Made by a program: the position numbers and the translations under genes
Part shown: positions 33,031-41,140 of the stretch, one piece after another
Position numbering within the stretch: position 1 is the stretch's first letter
Layout of the letters: the number at the start of each line of letters is the position of its first letter
The notes under the pieces: generated by a model
What the model saw: the letters and a program-made list of their open reading frames with translations, nothing else
What the model was told of the DNA's origin: nothing
Database searches by the model: none
NCBI GenBank assembly: GCA_902776985.1
Contig: CACYSD010000036.1
Location: 1-44,339, forward strand
Direction: 5' to 3'
Source: UBA3839 sp902776985
Lineage (GTDB): Bacteria > Bacteroidota > Bacteroidia > Bacteroidales > Bacteroidaceae
Length of the DNA: 44,339 nt

Positions 33031-33568
33031 GTTTGATAAGTCCGAATACGGAGTAGTTTATCATGTCGAGATAGTTGGCGTCTATGCCTTCCGATACTTG
33101 TGTGTGCCCGTCGTTCTGCTCAATTTCCTTGGTACGGTAAATTTTCATCAGAATGAGGTCTGTATAACTGCTCACACGCATGGAACGCCATGCTTCGTCG
33201 TAGTCGTGGTTTTTACGAATCATCAGTTCCAGCGCAGTGTTGGCATATTTGTCGTAGAGCTTCAAAGCCTGCTCCTTGTCAATATCCTCCTTCTCTGCAT
33301 AGCCAAGCTCAAGCTGAATCAGTCCCACGATACCATAGTTGACTATAGCCTGGAATTCAGGATAAATGCCTTCGCCTACAAGCGAAGTTCCTTTAACCTC
33401 AAGCGAACGAATGCGGTTTGCCTTGATGAAAATCTGGTCAGTCACCGACGATGGACGCATAATCCTCCACGCTGCTCCATAGTCGCTGAGTTTCTTGCTG
33501 AACACCGTTCGGCAGGCTTGCATTGCTTTGCGGAATTGCTGATTTGTGTGTTCGAGAGAGTTGCTCAT
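32999..33568 (-). CDS. DUF1599 domain protein
   Basis: A 189-residue, probably cytoplasmic, helical protein with two related halves: KKLSDYGAAWRIMRPSSVTD (about 25-44) and KNHDYDEAWRSMRVSSYTD (about 119-137), each followed by D-Q/L-I-x-x-K-x-x-R. That internal duplication is characteristic of DUF1599. No enzyme function is established to my knowledge. It is first in the cluster with BT_3928-like, tpiA, SPOR and folE and is preceded by a textbook promoter. Confidence 0.88.
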   Translation of the reverse strand: MSNSLEHTNQQFRKAMQACRTVFSKKLSDYGAAWRIMRPSSVTDQIFIKANRIRSLEVKGTSLVGEGIYPEFQAIVNYGIVGLIQLELGYAEKEDIDKEQALKLYDKYANTALELMIRKNHDYDEAWRSMRVSSYTDLILMKIYRTKEIEQNDGHTQVSEGIDANYLDMINYSVFGLIKLDEIAEGKNS

Positions 33569-33594
33569 TTAAATATAATATGTATAAATCTGTG

Positions 33595-33625
33595 CAAAGT
33601 TAGCGCAATTTGATTGTATGGCAAA
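33595..33625 (-). promoter_or_regulatory. Promoter of the DUF1599-tpiA-folE operon
   Basis: Minus strand: TTTG at 33625-33622, a 19-bp gap, then TAACTTTG at 33602-33595, an exact Bacteroidota -33/-7 arrangement, 27 bp before the DUF1599 ATG. Confidence 0.8.
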
Positions 33626-33696
33626 ACAATTCGTTAAGTTTTTCCCCTTTGTTACATTGTGAATCTATTCTCACTCGGTTAAATACTTAAAAAATT

Positions 33697-33727
33697 TTTG
33701 AGTTTTTCTTACTTATCCTTACCTTTG
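33697..33727 (+). promoter_or_regulatory. Promoter of the DUF4827-dnaG operon
   Basis: TTTG at 33697-33700, a 19-bp gap, then TACCTTTG at 33720-33727, 29 bp before the ATG. It diverges from the DUF1599 promoter, leaving about 70 bp between the two -33 boxes. Confidence 0.8.
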
Positions 33728-33756
33728 CAGTCGAAAATCAGAATTGTATTTTTTTT

Positions 33757-34425
33757 ATGAAAAGTTTATTCGTTATTTCTCGTTTATTTCTTCTTCTGCC
33801 TCTTTTGGCGTGTGTATTTTCATCGTGCGACGATGGTGAGACCTATGCCGATATGAAAAACAAGGAACGCAAGAATATCGAGAGGTTTATCAAGGATAAT
33901 GACTTGGTCGGACCGATTAAGGTGATAAGTGAATCCACATTTTATGCTCAGGATTCAATCACTGATACGCTGCAGAATGAGTATGTGCTCTTCAATGAAG
34001 ACGGCATCTATATGCAGATTGTTCGTCGTGGTGAGGGACAGACTATGATTGAGATGGCAAAGGAACGCCCCGACAGCACTGTGTCAAAGGAGATTCTATG
34101 CCGTTTCATGGAGTGTTCTGTGGAAAGCGGTGATAGCACATATACCAACTATTATGCGGCAAAGCCCGATAAGATGTTGTGTCGCTATTCTCATCGTGGA
34201 AGAACATACGAGGGTTCATTCTCCGATGACGGTTATATGGCTGCTTATCAAACAATTGTTCCTGAATCGTGGCTCAAACCGCTCGACTTTATCCGTCTGA
34301 CTCGTATGCCAGCGCCTGCCACAGCAAAGGTACGCCTGATTGTTCCACATACTTCCGGAACAACGACTGCACAGAACTATGTAACCCCATATTTTTACGA
34401 AATCACATACCAATTGGGTAAGTAA
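33757..34425 (+). CDS. DUF4827-type lipoprotein
   Basis: A 222-residue protein with a lipoprotein signal (LLACVFSSC, lipid-anchored Cys24) followed by DDGETYADMKNKERKNIERF, then a beta-rich domain with RRGEGQTMIEM and a strand pattern reminiscent of FKBP-like folds (DNVLxxFxGxxx-style edges), as in Bacteroidales DUF4827 proteins. Probably attached to the periplasmic side of the outer or inner membrane. Its stop is nine bases before the dnaG start and in the same reading frame. Function unknown. Confidence 0.75.
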   Translation: MKSLFVISRLFLLLPLLACVFSSCDDGETYADMKNKERKNIERFIKDNDLVGPIKVISESTFYAQDSITDTLQNEYVLFNEDGIYMQIVRRGEGQTMIEMAKERPDSTVSKEILCRFMECSVESGDSTYTNYYAAKPDKMLCRYSHRGRTYEGSFSDDGYMAAYQTIVPESWLKPLDFIRLTRMPAPATAKVRLIVPHTSGTTTAQNYVTPYFYEITYQLGK

Positions 34426-34434
34426 CAAGTAGGC

Positions 34435-36585
34435 TTGATTGACCAGAATACCATAAATCGGATTGTAGATGCAGCCAACATAGTTGACGTGGTATCGGAA
34501 TATGTTCACTTGCGCCGTTCTGGTACGAGTTACAAGGGACTGTGTCCTTTCCACGACGATACTACACCTTCCTTCTACGTCAATCCTGCTCGTGGTATAT
34601 GCAAATGCTTTTCCTGTGGTGAAGGCGGCAATGCCGTTCACTTCATCATGAAAATGGAACAGCTGAACTACATTGAAGCCTTGCGCTTCCTGGGAAAGAA
34701 ATACGGAATAGAGGTTGAAGAGCGCGAACTTACCCCGGAAGAGCGTCAGAATCAGAATCTTAGAGAAAGTTTGTTTGCCGTAAACGAATGGGCAAGCAAT
34801 TATTTCCACGACACGATGCTGAACAACGAAGACGGACGTGCCGTGGGTTTGGCGTATTTCCGTTCCAGAGGTTTCAGAGACGACATCATTGAAAAATTCC
34901 GTCTTGGTTTTTCGCTTGATGAATGGGATGCCATGTCCAAAGCTGCTCAAAGCAAGGGCTACAAGACTGAATACCTTCTGAAAACCGGTCTATCCTATCA
35001 GCGCGATAATGGCAAAGTCAACGACAGATATCGTGGACGTGTCATTTTCCCTTGGTTTGCGGCAAACGGCAAAATCGTGGCTTTCGGAGGACGAGTGCTT
35101 GACGCGCGTACCAAGGGCGTTAATCAGAAATACATCAATTCTCCTGAGTCGGAGATTTTTACCAAGAGTCGGGAGCTTTATGGCATATTCCAAGCTAAGA
35201 AACAGATAGTTAAGGACGATCTTGTGTATATGGTTGAAGGCTATACTGACGTTATCTCCATGCACCAGTGCGGAGTGGAAAACGTGGTAGCCAATTCCGG
35301 AACAGCCCTCAATGAGGCACAAATCCGTCTCCTGCACCGCTTTACTTCCAACATAACCCTTCTCTATGACGGAGATGCAGCGGGAATCAAAGCTGCACTG
35401 CGTGGAACAGACATGCTTCTGGCTGCAGGAATGAATGTGAAAGTGCTGCTTCTGCCCGATGGTGATGACCCTGACAGTTTTGCCCGTAAGCACAATGCAA
35501 CCGAGTTCCGTCAGTATGTAACTGACAATCAGACAGACTTCATCCTGTTTAAGACCAATCTTCTTCTTGAGGACGCTGGTCATGATCCTCGCAAACGAAG
35601 CGAACTCGCACAGAATATCCTGCGTAGCATCAGTGTGATACCTGATGAGATTGTTCGTGCTTCCTATGTCCATGAATGTAGCGAACTGCTCAAGATGGAC
35701 GAACAGATGTTGCTGCGTGAGTGCAATAAGCTTTTGCGTGAGTATATCAAGCAGCAGCGCCAGGAACGCGAAAGGCAACGGGTAGGCGACGGAACGTCGG
35801 GAATACGTGAGCAGCAGCACCAGCCGGCATCCAATACTCCCTCGGTTAATACAACTACCGCTCCAGCTGCTGATGCTTCTCGACAAGAGCTGCCTCCTGT
35901 TGATGACAATCTGATTCCCCCTCCTGATACGGAAATACCTCTACAGGACGACAATCTGATTCCTCCACCTGAAGTCATTCCTCCGATGGATGTTGATGTG
36001 CAGTCTGTTACGACTACTAAACCTGCCGTCTCTCCACAAGAACGACAGTTGCAGGGAGTGGAACAGCTTATTATGCGACTTGTGGTGCGTTACGGAGAGT
36101 GCCGGATCTGTATCCAGACACTTGAGGGAGAGAACGCCGAGATTGCATTGGCAGAGTTTGTGGACAATGAACTGCGGATAGACGAGTTGGCGTTTCACAA
36201 TCCTGTTTATCAGCAGATGTTGCAGAGTGTGCTTCCGCATCTTAACGAGCCTGATTTTAAGTGTAGCAGATTCTTCCTTAATAGCCCGTCGGAAGAAGTC
36301 AGCCTTGTGGCATCTGATATGCTCAGCGACCGTTATCAGTTGAGTAAGAAATACCAGATAACACCCGAAAACGAACGCATCGGAGAATATATTTCCCATC
36401 TGATGCTCGATTACAAATATGGTGTGGTGAAAGAGGAGGCTCAACGCTTGACACGTATGTTGAACCAGCCTGATGTAAAGTCTGCCGCTACTCGCAGTAA
36501 AGACGTGCTACAGCAATTGCTGCACATAACAGCCGTGCAACGCGCTATTGCGAAACGTCTTGGAGACCGGGTTCTTGTGAAATAG
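34435..36585 (+). CDS. dnaG: DNA primase
   Basis: Makes RNA primers for replication. The 716-residue protein has the CHC2 zinc site (Cys37, His40, Cys58, Cys61 in GLCPFHDDTTPSF and CKCFSC), the core with MVEGYTDVISMHQ and the TOPRIM LLYDGDAAGIKAALRG and LPDGDDPDSFARK, and a helicase-binding C-terminal region. A Pro-rich linker at about 455-535 carries a duplicated DDNLIPPP word, encoded by direct DNA repeats near 35905 and 35945. The start must be the TTG at 34435 (MIDQNTINRIVDAAN): the in-frame TAA of the upstream gene is only three codons away and no ATG fits the family N-terminus. Confidence 0.96.
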   Translation: MIDQNTINRIVDAANIVDVVSEYVHLRRSGTSYKGLCPFHDDTTPSFYVNPARGICKCFSCGEGGNAVHFIMKMEQLNYIEALRFLGKKYGIEVEERELTPEERQNQNLRESLFAVNEWASNYFHDTMLNNEDGRAVGLAYFRSRGFRDDIIEKFRLGFSLDEWDAMSKAAQSKGYKTEYLLKTGLSYQRDNGKVNDRYRGRVIFPWFAANGKIVAFGGRVLDARTKGVNQKYINSPESEIFTKSRELYGIFQAKKQIVKDDLVYMVEGYTDVISMHQCGVENVVANSGTALNEAQIRLLHRFTSNITLLYDGDAAGIKAALRGTDMLLAAGMNVKVLLLPDGDDPDSFARKHNATEFRQYVTDNQTDFILFKTNLLLEDAGHDPRKRSELAQNILRSISVIPDEIVRASYVHECSELLKMDEQMLLRECNKLLREYIKQQRQERERQRVGDGTSGIREQQHQPASNTPSVNTTTAPAADASRQELPPVDDNLIPPPDTEIPLQDDNLIPPPEVIPPMDVDVQSVTTTKPAVSPQERQLQGVEQLIMRLVVRYGECRICIQTLEGENAEIALAEFVDNELRIDELAFHNPVYQQMLQSVLPHLNEPDFKCSRFFLNSPSEEVSLVASDMLSDRYQLSKKYQITPENERIGEYISHLMLDYKYGVVKEEAQRLTRMLNQPDVKSAATRSKDVLQQLLHITAVQRAIAKRLGDRVLVK

Positions 36586-36985
36586 GTCCCAGCGGTATTG
36601 AGTCACCGACAACTTCAAGGTGAACAGGCACTACTCCCGCTTTTACAATATCTATGGCTTCAGCACCGGCATAAGTGAGGTCAACCACGAATCCGCGAGT
36701 GAAAGGACCTCGGTCATTCACACGTACAACCACAGCTTTCTGATTTTTCAGGTTTGTAACCATGAGTCGAGTGCCGAACGGCAAAGTGCGATGGGCACAG
36801 GTGTATTCCTTGCGACGGTATGGTTCACCGCTGGCAGTTCCCTTGCCTTCACGAGGTGTGTAGTATGTACCTTTGCCGTCAACTACTGTGAGGTTGTTGT
36901 TCTGTGCATATGTGTTTGTTGGCAGAAGAAAAAGTATAGATACTGCAACAAAACCTAAGAAATGTAAGAAAGAGAATTTTTTCAT
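36545..36985 (-). CDS. rlpA: RlpA-like septal ring protein (double-psi beta-barrel)
   Basis: A 146-residue exported protein with a signal peptide (about 1-28) and the RlpA double-psi barrel: GKGTYYTPREGKGTASGEPY, AHRTLPFGTRLMVTNL, VVVRVNDRGPFTRGFVVDLT and AxxxI-like AGAEAIDIVKAGVVPVHLEV. RlpA proteins bind or cleave peptidoglycan strands lacking stem peptides at division sites. There is no SPOR domain here, unlike the E. coli protein. The ATG at 36985 opens the signal peptide. Its 3' end overlaps the dnaG 3' end by 41 bp on the opposite strand. Confidence 0.87.
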   Translation of the reverse strand: MKKFSFLHFLGFVAVSILFLLPTNTYAQNNNLTVVDGKGTYYTPREGKGTASGEPYRRKEYTCAHRTLPFGTRLMVTNLKNQKAVVVRVNDRGPFTRGFVVDLTYAGAEAIDIVKAGVVPVHLEVVGDSIPLGPISQEPGLQDVSQ

Positions 36986-37039
36986 AGGGAGAAAACAGGA
37001 ATTATCTGTTCCCGTAGGTGTTATTTCGTTTGTTTTCTG

Positions 37040-37047
37040 CAAAGGTA
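37040..37047 (-). promoter_or_regulatory. -7 box upstream of rlpA
   Basis: CAAAGGTA (minus TACCTTTG) 55 bp before the rlpA ATG. A TTTG at the correct -33 spacing is not present, so confidence is moderate. Confidence 0.45.
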
Positions 37048-37253
37048 CGACATTTTTTCTTAACATTGTCGTTTGTTCACAAATTTGTTGCATTTTGATT
37101 ACTGTTGCTGAATATGTTTATCAGACTTAGAGAACCAACGTAATTAGTTTGCCCCCTTTTTTTGTTACTTGCCAAATCTATTTACGCTTAACAAGGTTAA
37201 ACAAAATGCGATTTGTCATTTACTTGATAGTCAGCAATGTATGATTTGTTGAT

Positions 37254-37279
37254 AAATGTTAAATTGGAATTTAACATTT
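37254..37279. promoter_or_regulatory. Perfect operator-like palindrome overlapping a -33 box
   Basis: AAATGTTAAATT (37254-37265), GG, AATTTAACATTT (37268-37279): a perfect 12-bp inverted repeat with a two-base centre. Its right end overlaps the TTTG -33 element at 37277-37280, the position where a repressor would block RNA polymerase. Confidence 0.6.
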
Positions 37280-37308
37280 GTTTTTCGCAGAAAATTGTTG
37301 TATCTTTG
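37277..37308 (+). promoter_or_regulatory. Promoter of the non-coding locus upstream of susC
   Basis: TTTG at 37277-37280, 20 bp, TATCTTTG at 37301-37308. Transcription would begin near 37314-37316, just before the first terminator-like hairpin. Confidence 0.7.
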
Positions 37309-37313
37309 CATTA

Positions 37314-37421
37314 GCAGGAAAAGGATGCATAGCCGCACGAGTGGTTATGCATCCTTTTCTTTTTTGCATTTTGACAAAATGTAAGTTCGCCGGAGTTTCA
37401 ACTCTGGCGAACTCTTTTTTC
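37314..37421 (+). ncRNA. Candidate small RNA or attenuated leader with two hairpins
   Basis: Downstream of the promoter the transcript would fold at once: arms 37319-37334 and 37343-37358 (AAAAGGATGCATAGCC / GGTTATGCATCCTTTT, one G-U pair) with an 8-base loop and a CTTTTTT tail, then arms 37384-37396 and 37401-37413 (AGTTCGCCGGAGT / ACTCTGGCGAACT, one G-U pair) with loop TTCA and TTTTTT. Both look like intrinsic terminators. Products of about 50 or 105 nt are predicted; alternatively the pair acts as an attenuator for susC, 460 bp away. No known RNA family is claimed. Confidence 0.4.
37384..37420 (+). terminator. Intrinsic terminator of the candidate small RNA
   Basis: A 13-bp stem (one G-U pair) with a four-base loop followed by C and six T. 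Confidence 0.75.
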
Positions 37422-37470
37422 AACGGAAGTTAACTTTGCAAAATGTCATAGTTAAGTTTTGTTGCAATGG

Positions 37471-37504
37471 AAGTTAAGTTTAAAATCAAAAAAACTTAAC
37501 TTTT
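37471..37504. repeat. AAGTTAAGTTT inverted repeat
   Basis: Arms 37471-37481 and 37492-37502 are perfectly complementary over 11 bp with a 10-base A-rich loop, then TTTT. The GGAAGTTAA word also begins at 37426, so part of the region is directly repeated. Confidence 0.55.
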
Positions 37505-37617
37505 CTCCAAATCGGAGTAGGGGAGTTTTGACACTTTGGAGGGTGGCGGGGCATTTTGAGTTGCAATTTGCGCATAAAAAGCGCAAGCAACAAACAAAAC
37601 AGCCTACCCCCCTCTTT

Positions 37618-37697
37618 AAGTGAAGAATGAAGAATGAAGAGTGAAAAATCTCCATCCGGATGGCTTTATCCTCCCCCTTGGGGGAGTTAGAGGGGGT
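37618..37697. repeat. Dispersed palindromic repeat, intergenic copy
   Basis: AAGTGAAGAATGAAGAATG units, the 12-bp palindrome CCATCCGGATGG at 37653-37664, and CCTCCCCCTTGGGGGAG with GTTAGAGGGGGTC. It matches module by module the stretch that is translated within mfd (2698-2778, opposite strand). Confidence 0.85.
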
Positions 37698-37876
37698 CTT
37701 CAAATGTTAAAAAAGCCGTTTCCTGTTATTTATAATGGTTTTAAATAAAGCGGTGATAAAATCCCTGTATATTTCTCACTAAATAATAGTGACAGTGAGA
37801 GAAAACAGTTGTTATTTTTGGTTCGTTCACTTTTATTTGTTTATTTTGTGTTAAAAATAAAATAAATATAAATAAA

Positions 37877-40800
37877 ATGCAAAAAAGAATACTGCTCTTT
37901 GCCATACTACTTTGCGCATTTGGGCTAAGAGGGTTTGCCCAGAATTCAGTCAGGGGTAATGTCAAGGATATGACAGGAGAACCTCTGATGGGAGTAGTAA
38001 TTACCTATGGTAGTGACAAGGGTACGGTAACCGACATTGAAGGCAATTTCAGTGTCAACGTTCCCGACAACACAATCCTCAAGTTCTCGTATATAGGCTA
38101 CAAGCCTCAGTTCCTGAAAGCTGTCAGCAGCATGAACATCACGCTGGAAGAAGACCACACAACTTTGGAAGACGTGGTAGTGGTAGGCTACGGCACAATG
38201 AAGCGCCGCGACCTGACAGGTGCTGTCGCATCAGTAAGCGGCGACAAATTGGCTGTCAATCCTGTTGCTAACGTGGCTCAGGCTCTGCAGGGGCAGCTTC
38301 CCGGCGTGAACGTAATAACCCAGGACGGTCGTCCTGGTGCCAAGATGTCTATTCGTGTTCGTGGCGGTGGTTCTATCACACAGAGCAACGAACCTCTCTA
38401 TATCGTTGACGGAATAGCAGTGAGCGACATCAGTGACATTCCTGTCGATAACATCGAGAGCATCGATGTCCTGAAGGATGCTGCTTCAACAGCCATCTAT
38501 GGTGCGCGTGGCGCAAACGGAGTTATCCTCGTTACAACAAAGAACTCAGATGGTAATGGTAAGGTTTCCGTGAAGTACAACATGTATTTTCAGGTAAAGA
38601 AAACCCAGAAACCTGTTGAGTCCCTCAATGCATACGACTATGTTTTGAACCAGTGGAGTTATGCCAGTTCGTACAGTGAGTCATACGGTGACGGTGTTGC
38701 ACAGTTCTTCGGTTTAGGAACAAACTACGGCAATCATCTGAATGATTACAAGAATGTGGCAGTTCATGATTACGTTGACGATGTTATGCGTACTGCCAAC
38801 AGCTGGAATCACGACTTGTCGCTCTCTGGCGGTAACCAGAACACCAAGTACTATGCCACAGTTAATTATCTGACTGATGAGGGAAACCGCATACATACAG
38901 GTTTCCGTCGTTGGAGTGCCAACTTCAAGATTTCCCAGAAGATTAACAAGGAGCTGACATTTGATGCCAACCTGCGTTATGCCGAGACCAAGCTCGAAGG
39001 AACTTCTTTCGGTTATGCTACCGGTCACAATGTTTACGGCTATGCTCCCATTGACAATCCTCTGGGTGACGGCGTCAAGGGTAATCTGGGAGCAGGGTCT
39101 GCCAGTTATGAAGAATCCAACAATCCCAATTTATACATCGATAATTACGTCTCTGAATCGAAGCGTTATAGAGTTCGGGGCATAGGCGCTCTGACATGGA
39201 CACCTCTGGCTGGTCTGACAGCAAAGACGGAGTTGTCGTTAAGCCGTAACTGGAGTGAGAAGAAAGACTGGGACAGCGGCAGGGTGGACGACAAGTTTAG
39301 CAAGGCTACACTGACTAAGGGCGAGGGCTATGGCACACGCTGGGCAACCACATTGAACTATCAGGTTCAGGGTTTAGGAAAAGACCATGAGTTGTCTTTT
39401 CTTGCCGGTAATGAGATTATGGCAAGCAAATCCAGTTCGAGTTCCATGGTCGGAGCAGGTTATCCTGCAAATTTCACCATGGACCAGGCTTTTGGCTTAA
39501 TGACCATGTATAATATGGATTCAGAAAACTATGACAAGGCTCTTGCAAAACTCAATATGGACAATACCGTAAGCAATCCCAACCATACAGTTTCCTGGTT
39601 TGGCCGTGTCAACTACAACTATATGTACCGTTACCTGCTGACTGCTACGTTCCGTGCAGATGGCAGTTCAAAGTTCGCCCCGAACAACCACTGGGGCTAT
39701 TTCCCCGCTGCCGCAGCAGCATGGCGCATATCTGACGAACCATTCATGGAAAAAACCAAGGACTGGCTCGACAACTTAAAGCTGCGTTTGTCTTACGGTA
39801 CATCCGGTAATGACGATATTGACGCATCTTTGTGGAAGGAGTTCTGGGAACCAAGCATCACTTTTGTTGATGGAAAGCGTATTGTTACTTTCTTTCCTGG
39901 AGAATTGCTGGCGAATCCTGATTTGAAATGGGAAACTACTATTAGTCGTAACCTCGGTCTGGACTTTAGCTTCTGGAACGGTAAGCTGCGTGGAAACATC
40001 GATTTCTACTGGAACACAACCAAGGATATTCTGATGAAGGTGCCTGTTGCAGAAACAACAGGGCATACCCACCAGTTCCAGAATGTGGGTAAAACGTCCA
40101 ACAAAGGTTTCGAACTGTCATTGTGTTATGATATCATCCGTTCTAAGGACTTTAATCTGAGTGTCAACGCCACCTACAACTACAACACCAGCAAGGTTGA
40201 GAAGATTGTCGATGGTGTCAATGCTGATGTCAGCCTGACTGACTGGGGATCAACTACGAAGAAACCGACCTACGACTATATCCTTCGCGAAGGAAAGCCT
40301 GTCGGTACGATACAAGGTTTCAAGAGTGCGGGTTTCTACACAGTTGACGACTTCAACGTAGTCGATGGTGTATGGACATTGAAACCAGGTGTCCCCGATA
40401 CAAAGGATATTGTAAACTATTCATCCGTAGCCATGAGCTCATACGCCCGTCCTGAAGGACAGAATGCCATCCCTGGTATGGTTAAGTTCAAGGATGTTAA
40501 TGGTGACGGCGTTATTAACAATGCCGACGTTACCGACCTTGGCAGTGCTATAGCAAAGCATACAGGCGGTTTCAATATCAATGGCAACTACAAAGGCATT
40601 GACTTCTCTGCAGGCTTTACCTATCAGATAGGCGGAAAGGTTTATAACGCCAATGCGATGCACACCATGATGGGTAACAAAGACACCAGTTTCGGCTGGA
40701 ACCGCCTCCATTACATATCTGATAGCTGGAAGATGTATGATGTAGATGCTAACGGAAACATCTACGCTGTTACCGATCCTGCAGCTTTGGCTAACCTCAA

Positions 40801-41122
40801 TGCAGCCGCCAAGTATGCACTCCCATATAATGAATATGGTTTGATTAATTCCGAGTTCATTGAGGACGCCTCATATCTCCGTCTGAATACACTTACCATA
40901 GGCTATACTATTCCAAAGGTGCTGACCAGGAAAATAGGCATCGGCAATCTGCGCGTTTACTTCACTGCCGGCAACCTCTTCTGCATTTCAGGATACAGAG
41001 GCATGGATCCTGACGTAAACACAAGACCATCCGGCAAGGACGGCTATCAGACACCTAATTACGACTGGGATTCCTATCCACGTGCCAGAACATATACCTT
41101 TGGACTTAATGTTACATTCTAA
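37877..41122 (+). CDS. SusC/RagA family TonB-linked outer-membrane transporter
   Basis: A 1081-residue outer-membrane protein importing oligosaccharides (or peptides) with its SusD partner, powered by TonB. It has a signal peptide (about 1-21), a carboxypeptidase-regulatory-like domain (about 23-95: VRGNVKDMTGEPLMGVVITY), the SusC hallmark LEDVVVVGYGTMKRRDLTGA (about 97-116), a plug domain (about 117-225: RVRGGGSITQSNEPLYIVDG, YGARGANGVILVTTK), and a long beta-barrel ending in YTFGLNVTF, with a terminal Phe as usual. A PGMVKFKDVNGDGVIN loop is typical for the family. The substrate is not readable. It is followed 18 bp later by susD. An AT-rich leader precedes it. Confidence 0.96.
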   Translation: MQKRILLFAILLCAFGLRGFAQNSVRGNVKDMTGEPLMGVVITYGSDKGTVTDIEGNFSVNVPDNTILKFSYIGYKPQFLKAVSSMNITLEEDHTTLEDVVVVGYGTMKRRDLTGAVASVSGDKLAVNPVANVAQALQGQLPGVNVITQDGRPGAKMSIRVRGGGSITQSNEPLYIVDGIAVSDISDIPVDNIESIDVLKDAASTAIYGARGANGVILVTTKNSDGNGKVSVKYNMYFQVKKTQKPVESLNAYDYVLNQWSYASSYSESYGDGVAQFFGLGTNYGNHLNDYKNVAVHDYVDDVMRTANSWNHDLSLSGGNQNTKYYATVNYLTDEGNRIHTGFRRWSANFKISQKINKELTFDANLRYAETKLEGTSFGYATGHNVYGYAPIDNPLGDGVKGNLGAGSASYEESNNPNLYIDNYVSESKRYRVRGIGALTWTPLAGLTAKTELSLSRNWSEKKDWDSGRVDDKFSKATLTKGEGYGTRWATTLNYQVQGLGKDHELSFLAGNEIMASKSSSSSMVGAGYPANFTMDQAFGLMTMYNMDSENYDKALAKLNMDNTVSNPNHTVSWFGRVNYNYMYRYLLTATFRADGSSKFAPNNHWGYFPAAAAAWRISDEPFMEKTKDWLDNLKLRLSYGTSGNDDIDASLWKEFWEPSITFVDGKRIVTFFPGELLANPDLKWETTISRNLGLDFSFWNGKLRGNIDFYWNTTKDILMKVPVAETTGHTHQFQNVGKTSNKGFELSLCYDIIRSKDFNLSVNATYNYNTSKVEKIVDGVNADVSLTDWGSTTKKPTYDYILREGKPVGTIQGFKSAGFYTVDDFNVVDGVWTLKPGVPDTKDIVNYSSVAMSSYARPEGQNAIPGMVKFKDVNGDGVINNADVTDLGSAIAKHTGGFNINGNYKGIDFSAGFTYQIGGKVYNANAMHTMMGNKDTSFGWNRLHYISDSWKMYDVDANGNIYAVTDPAALANLNAAAKYALPYNEYGLINSEFIEDASYLRLNTLTIGYTIPKVLTRKIGIGNLRVYFTAGNLFCISGYRGMDPDVNTRPSGKDGYQTPNYDWDSYPRARTYTFGLNVTF

Positions 41123-41140
41123 AATAACAGCGGACACTAT

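Larger units (their letters stand above)
36986..37876. other. 890-bp non-coding region between rlpA and susC
   Basis: From left to right it holds the rlpA promoter box (37040-37047), a 12-bp palindrome (37254-37279), a plus-strand promoter (37277-37308), three stacked hairpins (37319-37358, 37384-37420, 37471-37504), a dispersed repeat copy (37618-37697), and an AT-rich leader to susC. I see no credible protein gene; the 83-codon minus frame at 37452-37703 covers hairpin and repeat DNA. Confidence 0.6.

Noticed and set aside
37452..37703. 83-codon minus-strand frame upstream of susC
   Set aside because: It is a translation of the dispersed repeat and a hairpin; no conserved motif.
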